Below, one piece after another: positions 34,733 to 45,700 of a stretch of DNA of 64,000 nucleotides (position 1 is its first letter; each line of letters opens with the position of its first letter). Source of the stretch: Aspergillus flavus (lineage: Eukaryota > Ascomycota > Eurotiomycetes > Eurotiales > Aspergillaceae); NCBI RefSeq assembly GCF_009017415.1, contig NC_092408.1, positions 2,170,001 through 2,234,000 on the forward strand, read 5' to 3'. The translations under genes and the position numbers were made by a program. The notes under the pieces were generated by a model. That model worked only from the letters and a program-made list of their open reading frames with translations, had not been told where the DNA came from and did not search any database.

Positions 34733-35944
34733 ATGCGGAGAGGCGTCTTGATCTTCCTCGTTGTCAACCTCCTGATTCTATCTTTCCTTGTTCGCAGTGT
34801 CTTCACCCTTCTATCATTGCTAGTGGAAGATGCTTCCGCCGATGCAATTCATCGCGCGGAGCTTCCCTCGCCAAATTCCAGTCTGATCGAGCAGCGGCCG
34901 CAAGTAATCCCTAAGATCATCCACCAAACCTACAAGAACGAGACAATTCCTGAAGTGTGGAGGGAGGCGCAACAAAGTTGCATTGACTTGCATCCTGACT
35001 ATGAGTATATTGTATGTGCAATCCCCCTTGGTTATGCTGAGCAATGGCGCATGCTAACCAGCTCTTTCCCTTAGCTTTGGACGAACGAGAAGGCGCGCGA
35101 ATTCATCGCACATGAATACCCCTGGTTCCTCGCTACCTTTGATGGTTACAAGTATCCTATCCAGCGAGCAGACTCAATCCGATACTTTGTCCTGGCCCAC
35201 TATGGCGGCACATACATTGACCTTGATGACGTATGTTCACCACGATAGCACTCTTAAGGGACGTACAATGAGAAAATGATGATGCTAATTGAAGTATTTA
35301 AGGGCTGCAACCGTCGTTTAGACCCCCTCCTCTCTTACCCTGCTTGGGTACGTCGCACCGCTCCGACAGGCATTTCCAATGATGCGATGGGATCTGTTCC
35401 GCAGCACCCGTTCTTCCTTCGGGTGATCGAACTGTTACAGTCGTACGACCGTAGCTGGTTGCTTCCATACATCACAGTGATGTACTCCACTGGACCTCTG
35501 TTCCTTTCGGTGATCTGGAAGGAATATATGCAGGAAGCTATGGGCGAATCGTCGCGGGTTCGGATTCTGATGCAGGACGAGTACAACAGGTATTCATGGA
35601 GCTTTTTCACCCACCACGTCGGTAATAGCTGGCACGGTAAAGATGCACGCTTGATTTTCTGGATGGGACAGCATTGGATGTTCCTGACGGTGTGCGGCTT
35701 TATCCTTGTAGGGTCCGTTGGTTTCTGCCTCTGGTGGGTTTATGGTCGACTGATTTTGTTGGGCTCGAAGTATCGTTATCGGTACACCAAGGTTCCAACA
35801 TTCATCTCTGTTTCCGGCCTATCCCCTACTCGCAGACCACGGCGCCCGACCCCGACATTGCTGCGCCGTGTCTCTTTTAAAGAGGACGAAGAAACAGGGC
35901 CTATCACTGAGACCTCATACGAGCTCTACAGTCGTCGTGATTGA
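34733..35944 (+). CDS. Inositol phosphorylceramide mannosyltransferase (SUR1/CSH1-like, GT32)
   Basis: This is the catalytic subunit that transfers mannose from GDP-mannose to inositol phosphorylceramide in the Golgi, giving MIPC. Exons are 34733-35011, 35075-35230 and 35303-35944, all phase 0, for 358 residues. An N-terminal signal-anchor covers about residues 4-28. The glycosyltransferase signature starts IPKIIHQTYKNETIPEVW, and the DXD sugar-nucleotide motif is in GGTYIDLDD at the end of exon 2. WVRRTAPTGISNDAMGS and the HHVGNSWHG block follow. A second hydrophobic segment near 225-255 (TVCGFILVGSVGFCLWWVYG) is typical of the yeast enzymes. The C-terminal tail is basic, then acidic. The family also acts in cell-wall glycan synthesis, but the MIPC synthase assignment is the best fit. 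Confidence 0.88.
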
Positions 35945-36702
35945 GCGTGTCCGTTTTATATCTGCATTTATATTGCGTTGTCCACATTGAAACACCTTGA
36001 AACGACCTATACTATACATTCGAAGTACCTGTCGAGCGTTACTATGTGGGGTACCGCCCCCACTCTACTGTTCTTCTCATTTTTCGCGGAGTGCATGTTA
36101 TGGAGTTTTGGGATGGGGTTTGACCGGAGCGCTTTGTGCCACTGGTTCCTTTTGAATTTTTTCTTTTTCTTTTTCTTTTTCTTTTCTGTGGCTTGTACAT
36201 GATTTGGCCAGATGAGTGAGATTTGCACCCGAGAGGCAATCTACGACGTCGCTTACCCGTGTATCATCTGTCTTGATGTTTCGATATACAACCTTGAAAC
36301 CTGGTTTCTGGACCCCTTCGTTTCTGACTTGTCTGTTTACCATATATTATCTTTTTTTCTATCTCTTTCTTACCCATCGGCCCTTTTCCTTTCTCTTACT
36401 TACCCATAGACTTCTTTTTTTTTTTTTTTTTTTTTTTCTCCGCGTTCAATTGGGGTAGACAGATATACATACCAGTCATTCAGTTCCTGACGCCTGGAGC
36501 TAGCTTGATTTACTGAGATAAAATAGTAATTGATGGGAGTATGGCGAATGGAAGAACAAGAAAAGATAGTTTGTTGCATGATTCTTTTGGCCAACAATGA
36601 CAGACAATGATGAATACGGGTTTATTTCAATATACCTGGGAGGATACTACAGGTATTACCGTAGGAGTAGATGGATACTTACACCTATTTACACCGTCGT
36701 AC

Positions 36703-36711
36703 TACGGAGTA
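36703..36711. repeat. TACGGAGTA motif copy
   Basis: An exact core inside GTACTACGGAGTAC, in intergenic DNA about 540 bp before the secreted-protein start. Confidence 0.55.
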
Positions 36712-37002
36712 CGAACGACTGGTAGTGCTCCGGGAGGACCCCGAAGGAGCCCCATTGTTTCTCGCGCGCTCCTTGGTCAATACCTCCTGAGCTAAGAGAA
36801 AGAAGCTTTGAGACGCGTGTTTCAGCTTGGAATTTGATCTGCCAATAGCCGCCGACTTTCGATGTGCCTCTACATTCAAGGCCCATGCAACGAACGGGAC
36901 TTTCCACTTCAAGGTTGGGTATCGACATTCCTGTCATGCTACTGGACCAGTGTGAGAATCCTTCGGTATGCTGCCCCTCCACCCTAAGGTATGTCCAAGT
37001 AG

Positions 37003-37010
37003 TATAAAAG
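37003..37010 (+). promoter_or_regulatory. Probable TATA box of the small secreted protein gene
   Basis: TATAAAAG lies 236 bp before the ATG, followed by a CT-rich (CTT)n region at 37039-37060 that may mark the transcription start zone. Confidence 0.4.
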
Positions 37011-37245
37011 GTACCTACGCTCCCTTCATTCTCTCCATCTTCTTCTTCTTCTTCTTCTTCCATCATCTTCATCTTATAACTTCCTCGTTCGTTGCCTGAG
37101 TTTGAGAGCGATCTTTCTTTTTGTGTATGATATCAGTGCAGGATCACGATATCTTACTTCCAAGCATTAAATATCTTGACACAGTCTGTCTTTCTTGTTT
37201 CCACATTGATTCAACTCGCACCACGCCTCAGTGACAACCATCATC

Positions 37246-37965
37246 ATGAAGCCAGTTTTCTTTACCAATACACTGTATCTCCTCTTGCCAGTGCTGGCCA
37301 GTGCGGCGCCAGCCCCGATTATAGGACGAGATATCCATTCGAGGGGCACAAGCATCACGGCCCAGCAAATTATAGCCATCGCACCAAGTTCCGCACAATC
37401 TTGCACAAATCGTGCTGATAAGAATGCTCCTACCGAGTGTGCCGATGCTGAAAAAGTGGCTACGAATATTGCCAAGTCGTTTGACAAGTACCAGGTCACA
37501 AGCCCTGCTGAGCAGGCGGCTGTGATTAGTTTGATGGCTTTGGAGAGCGTGGAATTCCTATATAATAGGAATAAAAGTCCTGGCGTACCGGGACAAGGAA
37601 GTATGTACCTCCAGTCAGTCCCTGTTGAGAAATGCGAGAAGTAACTGACACGGGATCAACGGTTAGCTCGAAACATGCAGTCGCCGGCTTTCAACTCCAA
37701 ATATGCGCAGTCACTTAACGTAGCAGTGTCCAGCGATCCAGCTCAAACCCTTGATAAGTTGGTTGACAATCCCGAGTGGGATTTTGGCTCTGGAGCCTGG
37801 TTCCTGACCACGCAATGCACGGCCGATGTGCGCAGTGCATTGCAAGCCGGCTCAGAGACCGGTTGGGAGCGCTATATCACCCAGTGTGTGCAGACTCAGG
37901 TTACCGATAAGCGGAAAGAATACTGGCAGAAAGCAGTGCAAGCGCTGGGCGTCCAGTCCTCTTGA
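37246..37965 (+). CDS. Small secreted protein of unknown function
   Basis: Exon 1 is 37246-37600 and exon 2 is 37667-37965. The 66-bp intron has donor GTATGT and acceptor GGTTAG, phase 1, and splicing reads GQGTRNMQSP, for 217 residues. A clear signal peptide covers about residues 1-20 (hydrophobic core then ASAAPAP). The mature protein has few cysteines (in SCTNR, ECADAE, TTQCTAD and ITQCVQT), possibly forming two disulfides. Conserved-looking stretches are SPAEQAAVISLMALESVEF, PGVPGQGTRNMQSPAF and WDFGSGAWFLTTQC. I recall similar unnamed secreted proteins in many filamentous ascomycetes, but that is memory, not a search. The alternation of helices suggests a lysozyme-like or all-alpha fold; this is inference. 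Confidence 0.8.
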
Positions 37966-38281
37966 GTTCAATCATAGGTGTTTTGAATACTGCACTGCTG
38001 GACAGTGGATTTGTACGTTTCTGTACTCATAGCCGTCCCACACTTCCATTTCTCATGCTTTCCTTTCGCGCTTGGTTGTTACTGAGTAGAAGCCATTATT
38101 CATGATCGTCAATTGATTCTATTTTTTTTTTTGTTTCTCTTAACGTCTGCACCATCATAACTTCGTGTCTTAAATATTGAAAAGAAATGGCGTCTTGTAA
38201 CAGAATTGGCCCTCCTTTTGTCCGTGTGGGACATTGGAGCCCTTGGCTCCGGTCACCAGAACTCGGAACTCCTAGTATAGT
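37966..38281. other. Convergent intergenic region
   Basis: 316 bp between the secreted-protein stop and the HIS3 stop; 3' UTRs only. Confidence 0.6.
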
Positions 38282-39072
38282 TTACAGCACACCCTTGGTA
38301 CTGACAATATCTCCTGCGCCGACTTCACCGGCCACCCTCCTAGTGCACGCTGTGCGAATAGCCACAGCCAAGGCTTTGAATGCACTCTCCGCGCGATGGT
38401 GGTCATTGTCACCGTAGGTGCAGCACACATGAAGAGTCACACCCGCTTCTTGAGCAAAGCTCTGCAAACCGTGCGTGATCATCTCCGTGCTAAGATCGCC
38501 GATCTTTTCACGACGGAAACCAAGGTTGATCACAGCCCAGGGACGGCTGGAGATATCAATGACAGCCCACGAGAGAGCCTCGTCGAGAGGTGCATCGCCG
38601 CGACCGAAGCGGGCAATAGATTGCCGGGCGCCCAGGGCTTTGGTGAAGGCTGCTCCAAGAGCAAGGAAAGTATCTTCGGTGGTGTGGTGGTCATCAACTA
38701 TCGATTCATGAGTCACCGGACTACCATAACTACGTAACAGTTGCGATACATACTGTACAGGTCTCCCTTGGCTCTGATGGCCAAACTCATTCCTGAATGC
38801 TTCGCGAGAGCGTGCAGCATATGGTCGAGGAAGCCAATTCCCGTGCTCACGGTGATCTGCTGTGTGGCGGTGAACTGCGTCGCATGGTGGGCATCTTTGG
38901 GAGGGACAATTCCGTGCGTCGCGGCTTCGGCCTCCTTGGGGTCTTCAGGGGCGGGGAAATGATCGGTTGGTTCATAAGGAGGAAGGACGCCTCCATCCAA
39001 GGATAGCGAGATTTGAATCTTCGTCTCGTTGGTGATTCTAGTGAGGGAGGCTGTACGCTGAGGGAGGGACAT
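38282..39072 (-). CDS. his3: Imidazoleglycerol-phosphate dehydratase HIS3
   Basis: This enzyme catalyses a late step of histidine biosynthesis, dehydrating imidazole-glycerol-3-phosphate with two Mn ions. Exon 1 is 39072-38754 and exon 2 is 38697-38282. The 56-bp intron is phase 1 (donor GTATGT, acceptor CGATAG) and splicing recreates [13 protein letters not shown], for 244 residues. Metal-binding motifs are present: [23 protein letters not shown] and, near the C-terminus, [15 protein letters not shown]. It starts [12 protein letters not shown]. Length is typical of fungal HIS3, though residues 30-60 include a short P/E/A-rich insertion. The intron carries a Gcn4/CpcA-type site. Confidence 0.96.
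38708..38716. promoter_or_regulatory. Gcn4/CpcA-type site inside the HIS3 intron
   Basis: ATGAGTCAC contains the TGAGTCA core bound by Gcn4/CpcA, the general amino acid control activators. It lies in the intron, about 360 bp into the gene. I found no equally good copy in the 445 bp upstream. Confidence 0.35.
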
Positions 39073-39517
39073 TGTGAAAAGAGTGCTGATGGAGGATGGT
39101 GTTTCGAAGCGTTGGATCGATAGTTAGAGCAAGGATTTGAATAATTTAATCTTTTTTTTTTCTAATCTTGTGTCTAGACTGAAAGAGAACAATGAATAAT
39201 AATGAGCCTCTGATTCGGTGCTGCGCTTTTCTTTTCCCTCAACTGTTAATCACTTATTTTCACCGAACGGGGAATTTTTCTCCTGGGGCGGAGTAAGTCC
39301 GATGTACGGTTTTCGTATTACGGGGAGTAATTTGAGAGGACCCGGAATAACACTTGGTCCGGGTGAGCATCTGCGTCATTCCGCGGAGCATTTGCTCTGC
39401 ATCATCCGTATCGTCCGATTTCTAACAACGAAAACTAGAATCCTCACAACACGATTGCTAAATACTACACTAATCTCCTCTGCAGGGGAACTATTGCCCC
39501 CCAATATTGTGTTAAAC
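39073..39517. promoter_or_regulatory. Bidirectional promoter HIS3 / small membrane protein
   Basis: 445 bp between divergent starts, including a T-rich tract at 39151-39162. Discrete sites were not recognised. Confidence 0.4.
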
Positions 39518-40145
39518 ATGCCACCGCCGTCGACTCACAGAAAAGATGTCGAACCCCCCGAGGAAATCACCTCGGAAGCTGTTCGAGGATTTCTGACAGG
39601 AGCGTTTCGAGTACGTGCTAGATCATGATTGACTTCCTGGTCTCTTTCCCGCAGGATCTCGCCCTTAGAGCTTGGATTTCTGCTACCGTGGTTGTCCTGC
39701 GGCATCAATCTCTCGGACCCAAACCGTAATGCAAATCACTAACGGACTATCCATCGCCCAGTTTGGCTCCGTCTCTATTCTAGCGCATATGATCATGATC
39801 CTCCCCCATCCTTTCAAGTTCTCTCCCTCCGCAACACCACCTGCACCGTCACAGCCTCAGGCCCAATCCTCGCCCCGACCAGGACCGTCGCTCCTTTCGA
39901 AAGACTACCTCCGATCCAGGCTATTCTATCGCCCCCTGGAAGGTTTCTCGGAATGGCTGTCTCCGGCTTCCCGGATCTATCGGGGTCTAACCCCCCAGTA
40001 CAAGGTTTTTCTCCAGATCGCAGCTATGACTCTAGGAGGTTGTATCTGGGCTGAGAGAAGGGTGAATGACTATATCGACCTCATCCGGAAAACCAAGCGG
40101 GCGGAACGGTTGGAGGCCCAGAGGGCGGCAAGATATGCGGAATAA
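39518..40145 (+). CDS. Small predicted membrane protein of unknown function
   Basis: I do not recognise a named family. Exon 1 is 39518-39610 (31 codons), ending GFLTGAFR before donor GTACGT. The last exon is 39762-40145, starting FGSVSILAHM after acceptor CGCCCAG and ending in the basic tail AERLEAQRAARYAE. Joined directly this gives 158 residues. Alternatively a 57-nt in-frame exon (39669-39725) can be included between them for 177 residues; the protein reads better without it. One hydrophobic segment lies at about 31-50 and another near VFLQIAAMTLGGCIWA, separated by a P/S/Q-rich linker. This resembles small mitochondrial or ER inner proteins, but that is a guess. It is divergent from HIS3. 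Confidence 0.65.
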
Positions 40146-40239
40146 TGACGGTGCGCTTCCTTTTGACAGATGGGAAGGGAAAGGGATCTAGTTCCTGAGA
40201 GCACCTAGGCTGACTTGGGAGTCAGCCTCATTATTAAGT

Positions 40240-40557
40240 CTATACCAAGGACTTGTAGGGTTCTAGCGGATATTGTATAGAGTTTGACCTCTTCTTCTTT
40301 CTCCACAAGCCCCAATCGGTCAGAAAGTCCCGGACACCAGCTTTGCGACTCGGCTGTGGATCATCATGCAGGACCGTGATCTGGGACGTTTGTGACACAG
40401 TCGCACAAATGACGCTCATTTGCGTGGAGGACATGTTACAAGACGCGAGAAGCCGCAGTGGAGTCGGGACAAGAGGATCTTCCGAAATGTAGACTGCCGA
40501 ATCGAACACTTCTCCCGATTGTGAGTTTGATGAGCATTTATCCGGATCGCCAAGAGA
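40240..40557 (-). CDS. Possible terminal exon of an unrecognised minus-strand gene
   Basis: An open frame of 105 codons begins right after a good acceptor (TTACATAG) at 40558 and ends at TAG 40240. Its composition (SLGDPDKCSSNSQSGEVF, then VRDFLTDWGLWRKKKR) looks more protein-like than random. Upstream, 40985-40791 has another minus-strand open stretch after a CAATTCTAG acceptor, ending in an R/S/P-rich segment before a GTGAGG donor, but its phase does not join cleanly to this exon. So an exon is missing, or one of the two is spurious. No start codon could be assigned with confidence. Confidence 0.3.
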   Translation of the reverse strand, partial: SLGDPDKCSSNSQSGEVFDSAVYISEDPLVPTPLRLLASCNMSSTQMSVICATVSQTSQITVLHDDPQPSRKAGVRDFLTDWGLWRKKKRSNSIQYPLEPYKSLV

Positions 40558-41449
40558 CTATGTAATTGTATGCATTATTGGGTGGAACGTATAGCTTTGA
40601 CTTTTTCGTACCCACTGTGAACCAAAGCTGACCTCAATTGAAGAGATTAAAGTGGGGGTGCCAGGAAAGTTCAGAGGCAAAAAAAGTATCAAGGCATACA
40701 GAGTAGATAGAAAGGCCGCAATTTAAACGACCGTCGCACTAGGAAAACCACCCTCTCCCCGCTCCGTGGCATGTACAGCTGCAGCCTCACTTGGCGGAGG
40801 AGTCGAGACTCGAGAACGATGCAGGCAACTGGGGCGAGTGGAGCCTTAGTCGCGAAGGCTTCAGCGCCGGCTCGCCGTGACGCGCTGGGGATCGGCTTCT
40901 CGAAGACGTCGAGTCAAGGCGGAGGAGGATCGCCTGAAGGGCTCCATCTCTGGGGCGCGGTGAAACCGTGAAACAGGAGAACGACCTAGAATTGAAATGA
41001 ATGGGGGAGAATCAACTGATTAAAAATAGATAGAAAGGGCTCCCTGGACTAAAACTCATAAGGGTAGGGAATTGAGGTATACTAGTACTTAGATTCCGGA
41101 TGGCATTGGTTTATCTGTGATGGTGGTGACCTAAGACTCTTGAACGATTCGATGATAGCTTCAACCTGACAATTGAAATCAAACCTCTTGCATGAATTTC
41201 TATGTAGATAGAGAATGACAGCTGCACCGTTCATGGGTTGATTGTCTTTCGCTCACCGTTTGAATGCATGTATCATATTCGTTGTTTCCCTTATGATCCT
41301 TGAATCCAATTGGGGATTTGAGCTGACTGTATGGGGAAGGAGATGTGATTGGGTGATTTCCTTTTTGTCCCTCACATTCGAACCTGACAGTACTTTTTTT
41401 ATTTTTTTATTTTTTATTTTGTTATTATTATTATGGATCCATTTCATAT

Positions 41450-41485
<36 letters not shown>

Positions 41486-42717
41486 CCTACTCTGCTGTAC
41501 CTATCTTTTCTTCCCCCTGACTCCATCCATCATTCTTTTTTAATTTTTCTTCTCTTGGGTAGAAGATCAATCTACTAATAGTAATCAATAATTTCAAATT
41601 GACCTTAATTTCACCCTAGTTTTTTTTCTCTTCTATTGCCTCTCCCAACCGTTGTTGCTTTGACATTGCAGGGAAATTCTCATTATCAACCCGATTCATT
41701 TGTTCCCCCTAAGAAGAGAGAAAAAATCGTTTGCAGCCAAAGAGACCGAGTGACATCATTTTGAGTCCCCGCCCGACCCTTTGGTTACCGGTCGTTGGAC
41801 CGAATCAATTCCATCCGATCTGCACTTCTGATCTCATTTTCTCCGGATTATCGCCAGGAACTTCTTCCCAGTTCCCACGTCTCCTCCCGACCCAACAATC
41901 GCTTTCTTAAGCTTTCCAAATTCTTGTTGCGGGCCTTCCGCTTTGGTTTCCCGCCCGTCGTCCCAAAAGTCGCTCGTTGTTCTGCTCTGCATTCGGCCTC
42001 AATATTGCCTCTTCCGGTCTTTTCTCCTTCCCACCTCCTCACCCATTAGGAGCGATTGATGTGTCGTTCTTGAAGTTACTGGCGTCATTGTAACCTTCCA
42101 CGTACTCTACTACCTCTCTCTTTTCTTTTTTTCTTGGGGCATTGGATCCTCTTGCTGCCACCTCCCCCTGCAACATTGGTGGTGGGTTACGTTACCCTAA
42201 ACAATCGCTATACTTCTGGGGGCTTTGACGTTGTCTTACCTTTTTGGTTGCGGGCTGTCTCGCACATTCTTTATTCTCTTATCTTTATTATCACCCTCAC
42301 TCCGATCGTTGCCTGTGCACGTCGTCGTCTTCTTCCCCCTCTCCTACCAGCTCAATCAGTTGTTTCTCATGGCATCTTGACGGTCTAATGTATGTTCCAC
42401 TTTCCTCCTCCCCCCCGTCTCTTTAGCGCTCTCTCCTTATTTGTTCTCCTGCGTTCTTCTCCACCTTTCTACTTTTCACTAGTTGAATCCTGGTTTCGAT
42501 CGCCTTGACTTGTATTGCAGCATGCCATTCCACTCTTGTCGTCCGATGATAACTAACCAATTCCCTGCCTTTTTGGGGTTTCTGCAATTTAGTGAGAAAC
42601 GGCACTGAGGTCGTCGATGTGATAATTTCTCTTTCTCCCAACGCCGCTCTTTTTTTCAGCTTACTTCACTTCCGTGTCTCCTCCTTTTATCCCGTAGTTT
42701 TTTCCCCTCTCCCCGTC
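40558..42717. other. Intergenic region with long pyrimidine-rich leader of the PH-LRR gene
   Basis: About 2.1 kb. The left part may hold upstream exons of the doubtful minus-strand gene. From about 41380 to 42717 the plus strand is strongly T/C-rich, including a 33-nt poly(T) at 41453-41485, and probably forms the promoter and long 5' leader of the downstream gene. A GTATGT donor near 42391 and a TTGCAG acceptor near 42520 could define a 5' UTR intron. Confidence 0.4.
41453..41485 (+). repeat. Poly(T) tract of about 33 nt
   Basis: An uninterrupted thymidine run in the pyrimidine-rich leader region. Exact length may be affected by sequencing error. Confidence 0.8.
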
Positions 42718-45700
42718 ATGGCTGACAGCAGTCTGGGGAAGAAAGAGCGGAGGAAAAGTCTGAGCGTGTTCAGCCCGTCGACGACCTCGTCCCTATCAGG
42801 CCTCGGTACCCATGATCGATCTCCATCCGATGATGCCCAAGTGGTGAAGAAGAAACGGCGCAATTCGGGCTTCTTTGGTGGTCGGAACCCTAGTCCGCCC
42901 GGACCAAGCCATGGCCTTTGGCGCCCCGGAACAGCCGATACGAACGCCGCTGCATACACGGCGGCGATGCCCAATGGGGCTTTCGAGGCGTCTCGGCCGC
43001 GACGGAAGTCGATGCAAAAGAAACGGGCCTCCGTCTTTGGGTCGCTCCGATCGTTTCACTCGTTTGAGGACGATGACCGGTCGCTAGGCCGTTCGAAAGG
43101 TTCGCCATCCATGGACGATGACGAGGCGTCCGATTCTCGACAAGGCATTGGGTCTGTGATCTTACATCATGGGGAGATTCAAACCACCGGAGGCATGTGG
43201 AGGAAAAAGAGCCAGTATCTCGTCCTGACCGATACCCATCTCGTCCGGCTCAAGAGCCAAAGTAAAGCAGCGGACATGTTTCCCTCAATCCCGCCTTCCT
43301 TTGCCCGGTCCGGGCCGAGCAATCGCCAGTCAATAACCTCGATCAGTTCATTAGGGGATCCACAACTCTCGACTACGAGCGATTCTGCTGCCGGAATCCC
43401 GCTGAACAGCATTGTCGCCGTGTACATGCTGGACGACGGGAAACCCTCCTCCACGGTGGAGGTGGCATACCTAGATGAGCGGGCTCACAAAGCAGCCTTC
43501 ATCCAAATGCAGACGCCTGATCTGCAGGAACTCAACCTGTGGATGGTTGGAATTCGTTCTGCAGCCGAATTAATTCGACAGGGGAACCCTCTGCCTTTTG
43601 ACCAGCGATCGATTGAATATGTCGTAAGGATGCTTGAATACGAAAGAGACTATGATCCGGAGACCTTTCGCATTTTCCGTGTTATTCAGATGGCTTCCAG
43701 CAAGTCTCCAGCGCGGACATCCTCAGAAGATCTCACCAAGCTGTCCCCTACTGGATGCTATCTTGCCCTCGGCTCACATAAGCTTCATCTAATTCCTCTC
43801 CATAAGGCCTCCAACCGCGGCTCAGCCGTGTCCTTAAGCGACCTAGACAACACAACAACATTCGGGCTGATGAATCTGACCTGTTTGTCTATGGAATGGG
43901 GAGATGATAGTCTGCACCTCACCTTTCGAATACCTTTATGTAAGCCTTTCTCGGTCTTCCTAGCGTCCGTCCACTCGCTCGAGGTCGCCTTTTGGATAAG
44001 GCAACAAACGGAATTTTTGCGGCCTCTTTGGGTCAGGCAACCCTATGAATTCATCGTGCCTCGCGATCTGGGCAACGAATCTAATTTCCCTCCAGTGGAT
44101 CTAAACGAAGATTATGGTTGCTTTGACCGAACACTAGTCGCCTACTCAGCAAGCTATGATGTCGATACCTCTAACATTCGTTATACGATCGATGTGCAAT
44201 GTGATGACGCTCCCTGCTTCAAGCTTCTACCTCCCGCCTCGCCCTCCCGCCGCAAGTACACAGCTTTGGAACTGGTTGCAGTATTGCGGGCATTGAGGTA
44301 CAATGAATCGTTTCGGTCTATTTCTTTTAGCGGTGTCAGCTTGGATGCGCTCCAAGGTCTTCGTGACTACCATGGACTGGATAAAGATATGCTTCTAAGC
44401 CGTGCAGGCGCTCCGGTTCACATTACAGGTCAAGAGAGTCTCTCCGTTCTGTCCCAGGAGATTCGTGCCCTAACACTGAAGAGCAATTGGCTTCGGCGCT
44501 TGGACTTCTCTTATACTCTGAGCCGAACCCCCAAATCCGACAATGAAAGCCACGATCCAGGTTGCGGTATTCCAGAGGCGATCTTTCCGATATGTCGCCG
44601 GGAGCTGACAAGTGTAGATTGGGTTGTACTGAACGGCATCAAACTAGGGGACTCGGATCTCGATTACCTCGTAGACGCAGCCTCTCAAGGAGCAAGTCAG
44701 ATGCGAGCATTAGAGGTAGGCAACTGCGGCTTATCGGTTCACGACCTCGACCTGTTACTTTCCACCACCGTCGCTCAAGCTCACACGCTGGAAGCAATCA
44801 ATATTTCAGGCGTGCAGGGCCGACTGAGCCCCGATATCCTTCAACAGTATCTTGGCTACTTTAAGCGGGTCAAGAAACTTGACTTATCACGCATCTCCAG
44901 GACGTCGGGACCAGATCCGTTGATAACTGCGGAGACCTTGATCAACTGGCAGCTCGAGGAGCTCTCATTGAGTCGGACCAAAGTAAACCGAGAGACGGTG
45001 GATGCAATTGCTACCTACCTGGCCAGCGATCGGTCCCGAGGGTTGCGTGTGCTTCGGCTTGACCAATGTGGGCTAACAGGGCAGGACGTGGCTATCCTTT
45101 TACATTCATCGGTGGTCCCAGATTGTGCTCGCGACCTACATTTACATGTCAATGAAAACCGACTAGACTTAGGATGCTCGTTTCTCTTCGACGCACTTGC
45201 GAAAAGCAAGTCGCCACCCCATCTATCAATGCGAATGATCGACTTCAAAAAGGAAGAGCAGTTTCAGGATTTGGTCGAGGCTCTGCGCAAAAACCGATCT
45301 CTGAAGTATCTTGATATCTCGAAAGCATCCCTGCCGTACGATGCAGGGCCGGAAACGTGCAGAGCACTGCAGTTAATGTTCGAAGAGAACGAGACGTTGG
45401 AAGATTTGGATATCAGTGGAGAGAGTGCCCACCTAGATGTAGCGAGATTTGGCATTGGTCTCAATCTGGCGCTGACTGGTCTCAAAAAGAACAAGTCCTT
45501 GAAAGTGCTAAGAATTGAGCACCAAAAACTCGGGCTACAGGGCGCGAGTACACTGGCTTCCGTACTGGAGGAGAATGACTGTCTTCGTGAGGTCTATTGT
45601 GAAAACAACGACATCAATTTACAGTCGTTCACCGTTCTAGTTAACGGCCTGCAGCGGAACAAGTCTCTGTTGAGTCTATCATACATGGACCGCGATAGGA

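Larger units (their letters stand above)
35945..37245. other. Intergenic region between mannosyltransferase and secreted protein
   Basis: 1.3 kb. It holds T-rich tracts (36157-36186, 36417-36437), a TACGGAGTA core at 36703-36711, a (CTT)n run at 37039-37060 and a TATA-like box at 37003-37010. No convincing gene. Confidence 0.5.

Noticed and set aside
40771..40971. 66-codon plus-strand ORF from ATG 40771, GC-rich
   Set aside because: R/S/G/A-rich with no domain. The opposite strand has competing open frames and splice signals, so neither strand is convincing as a complete gene.
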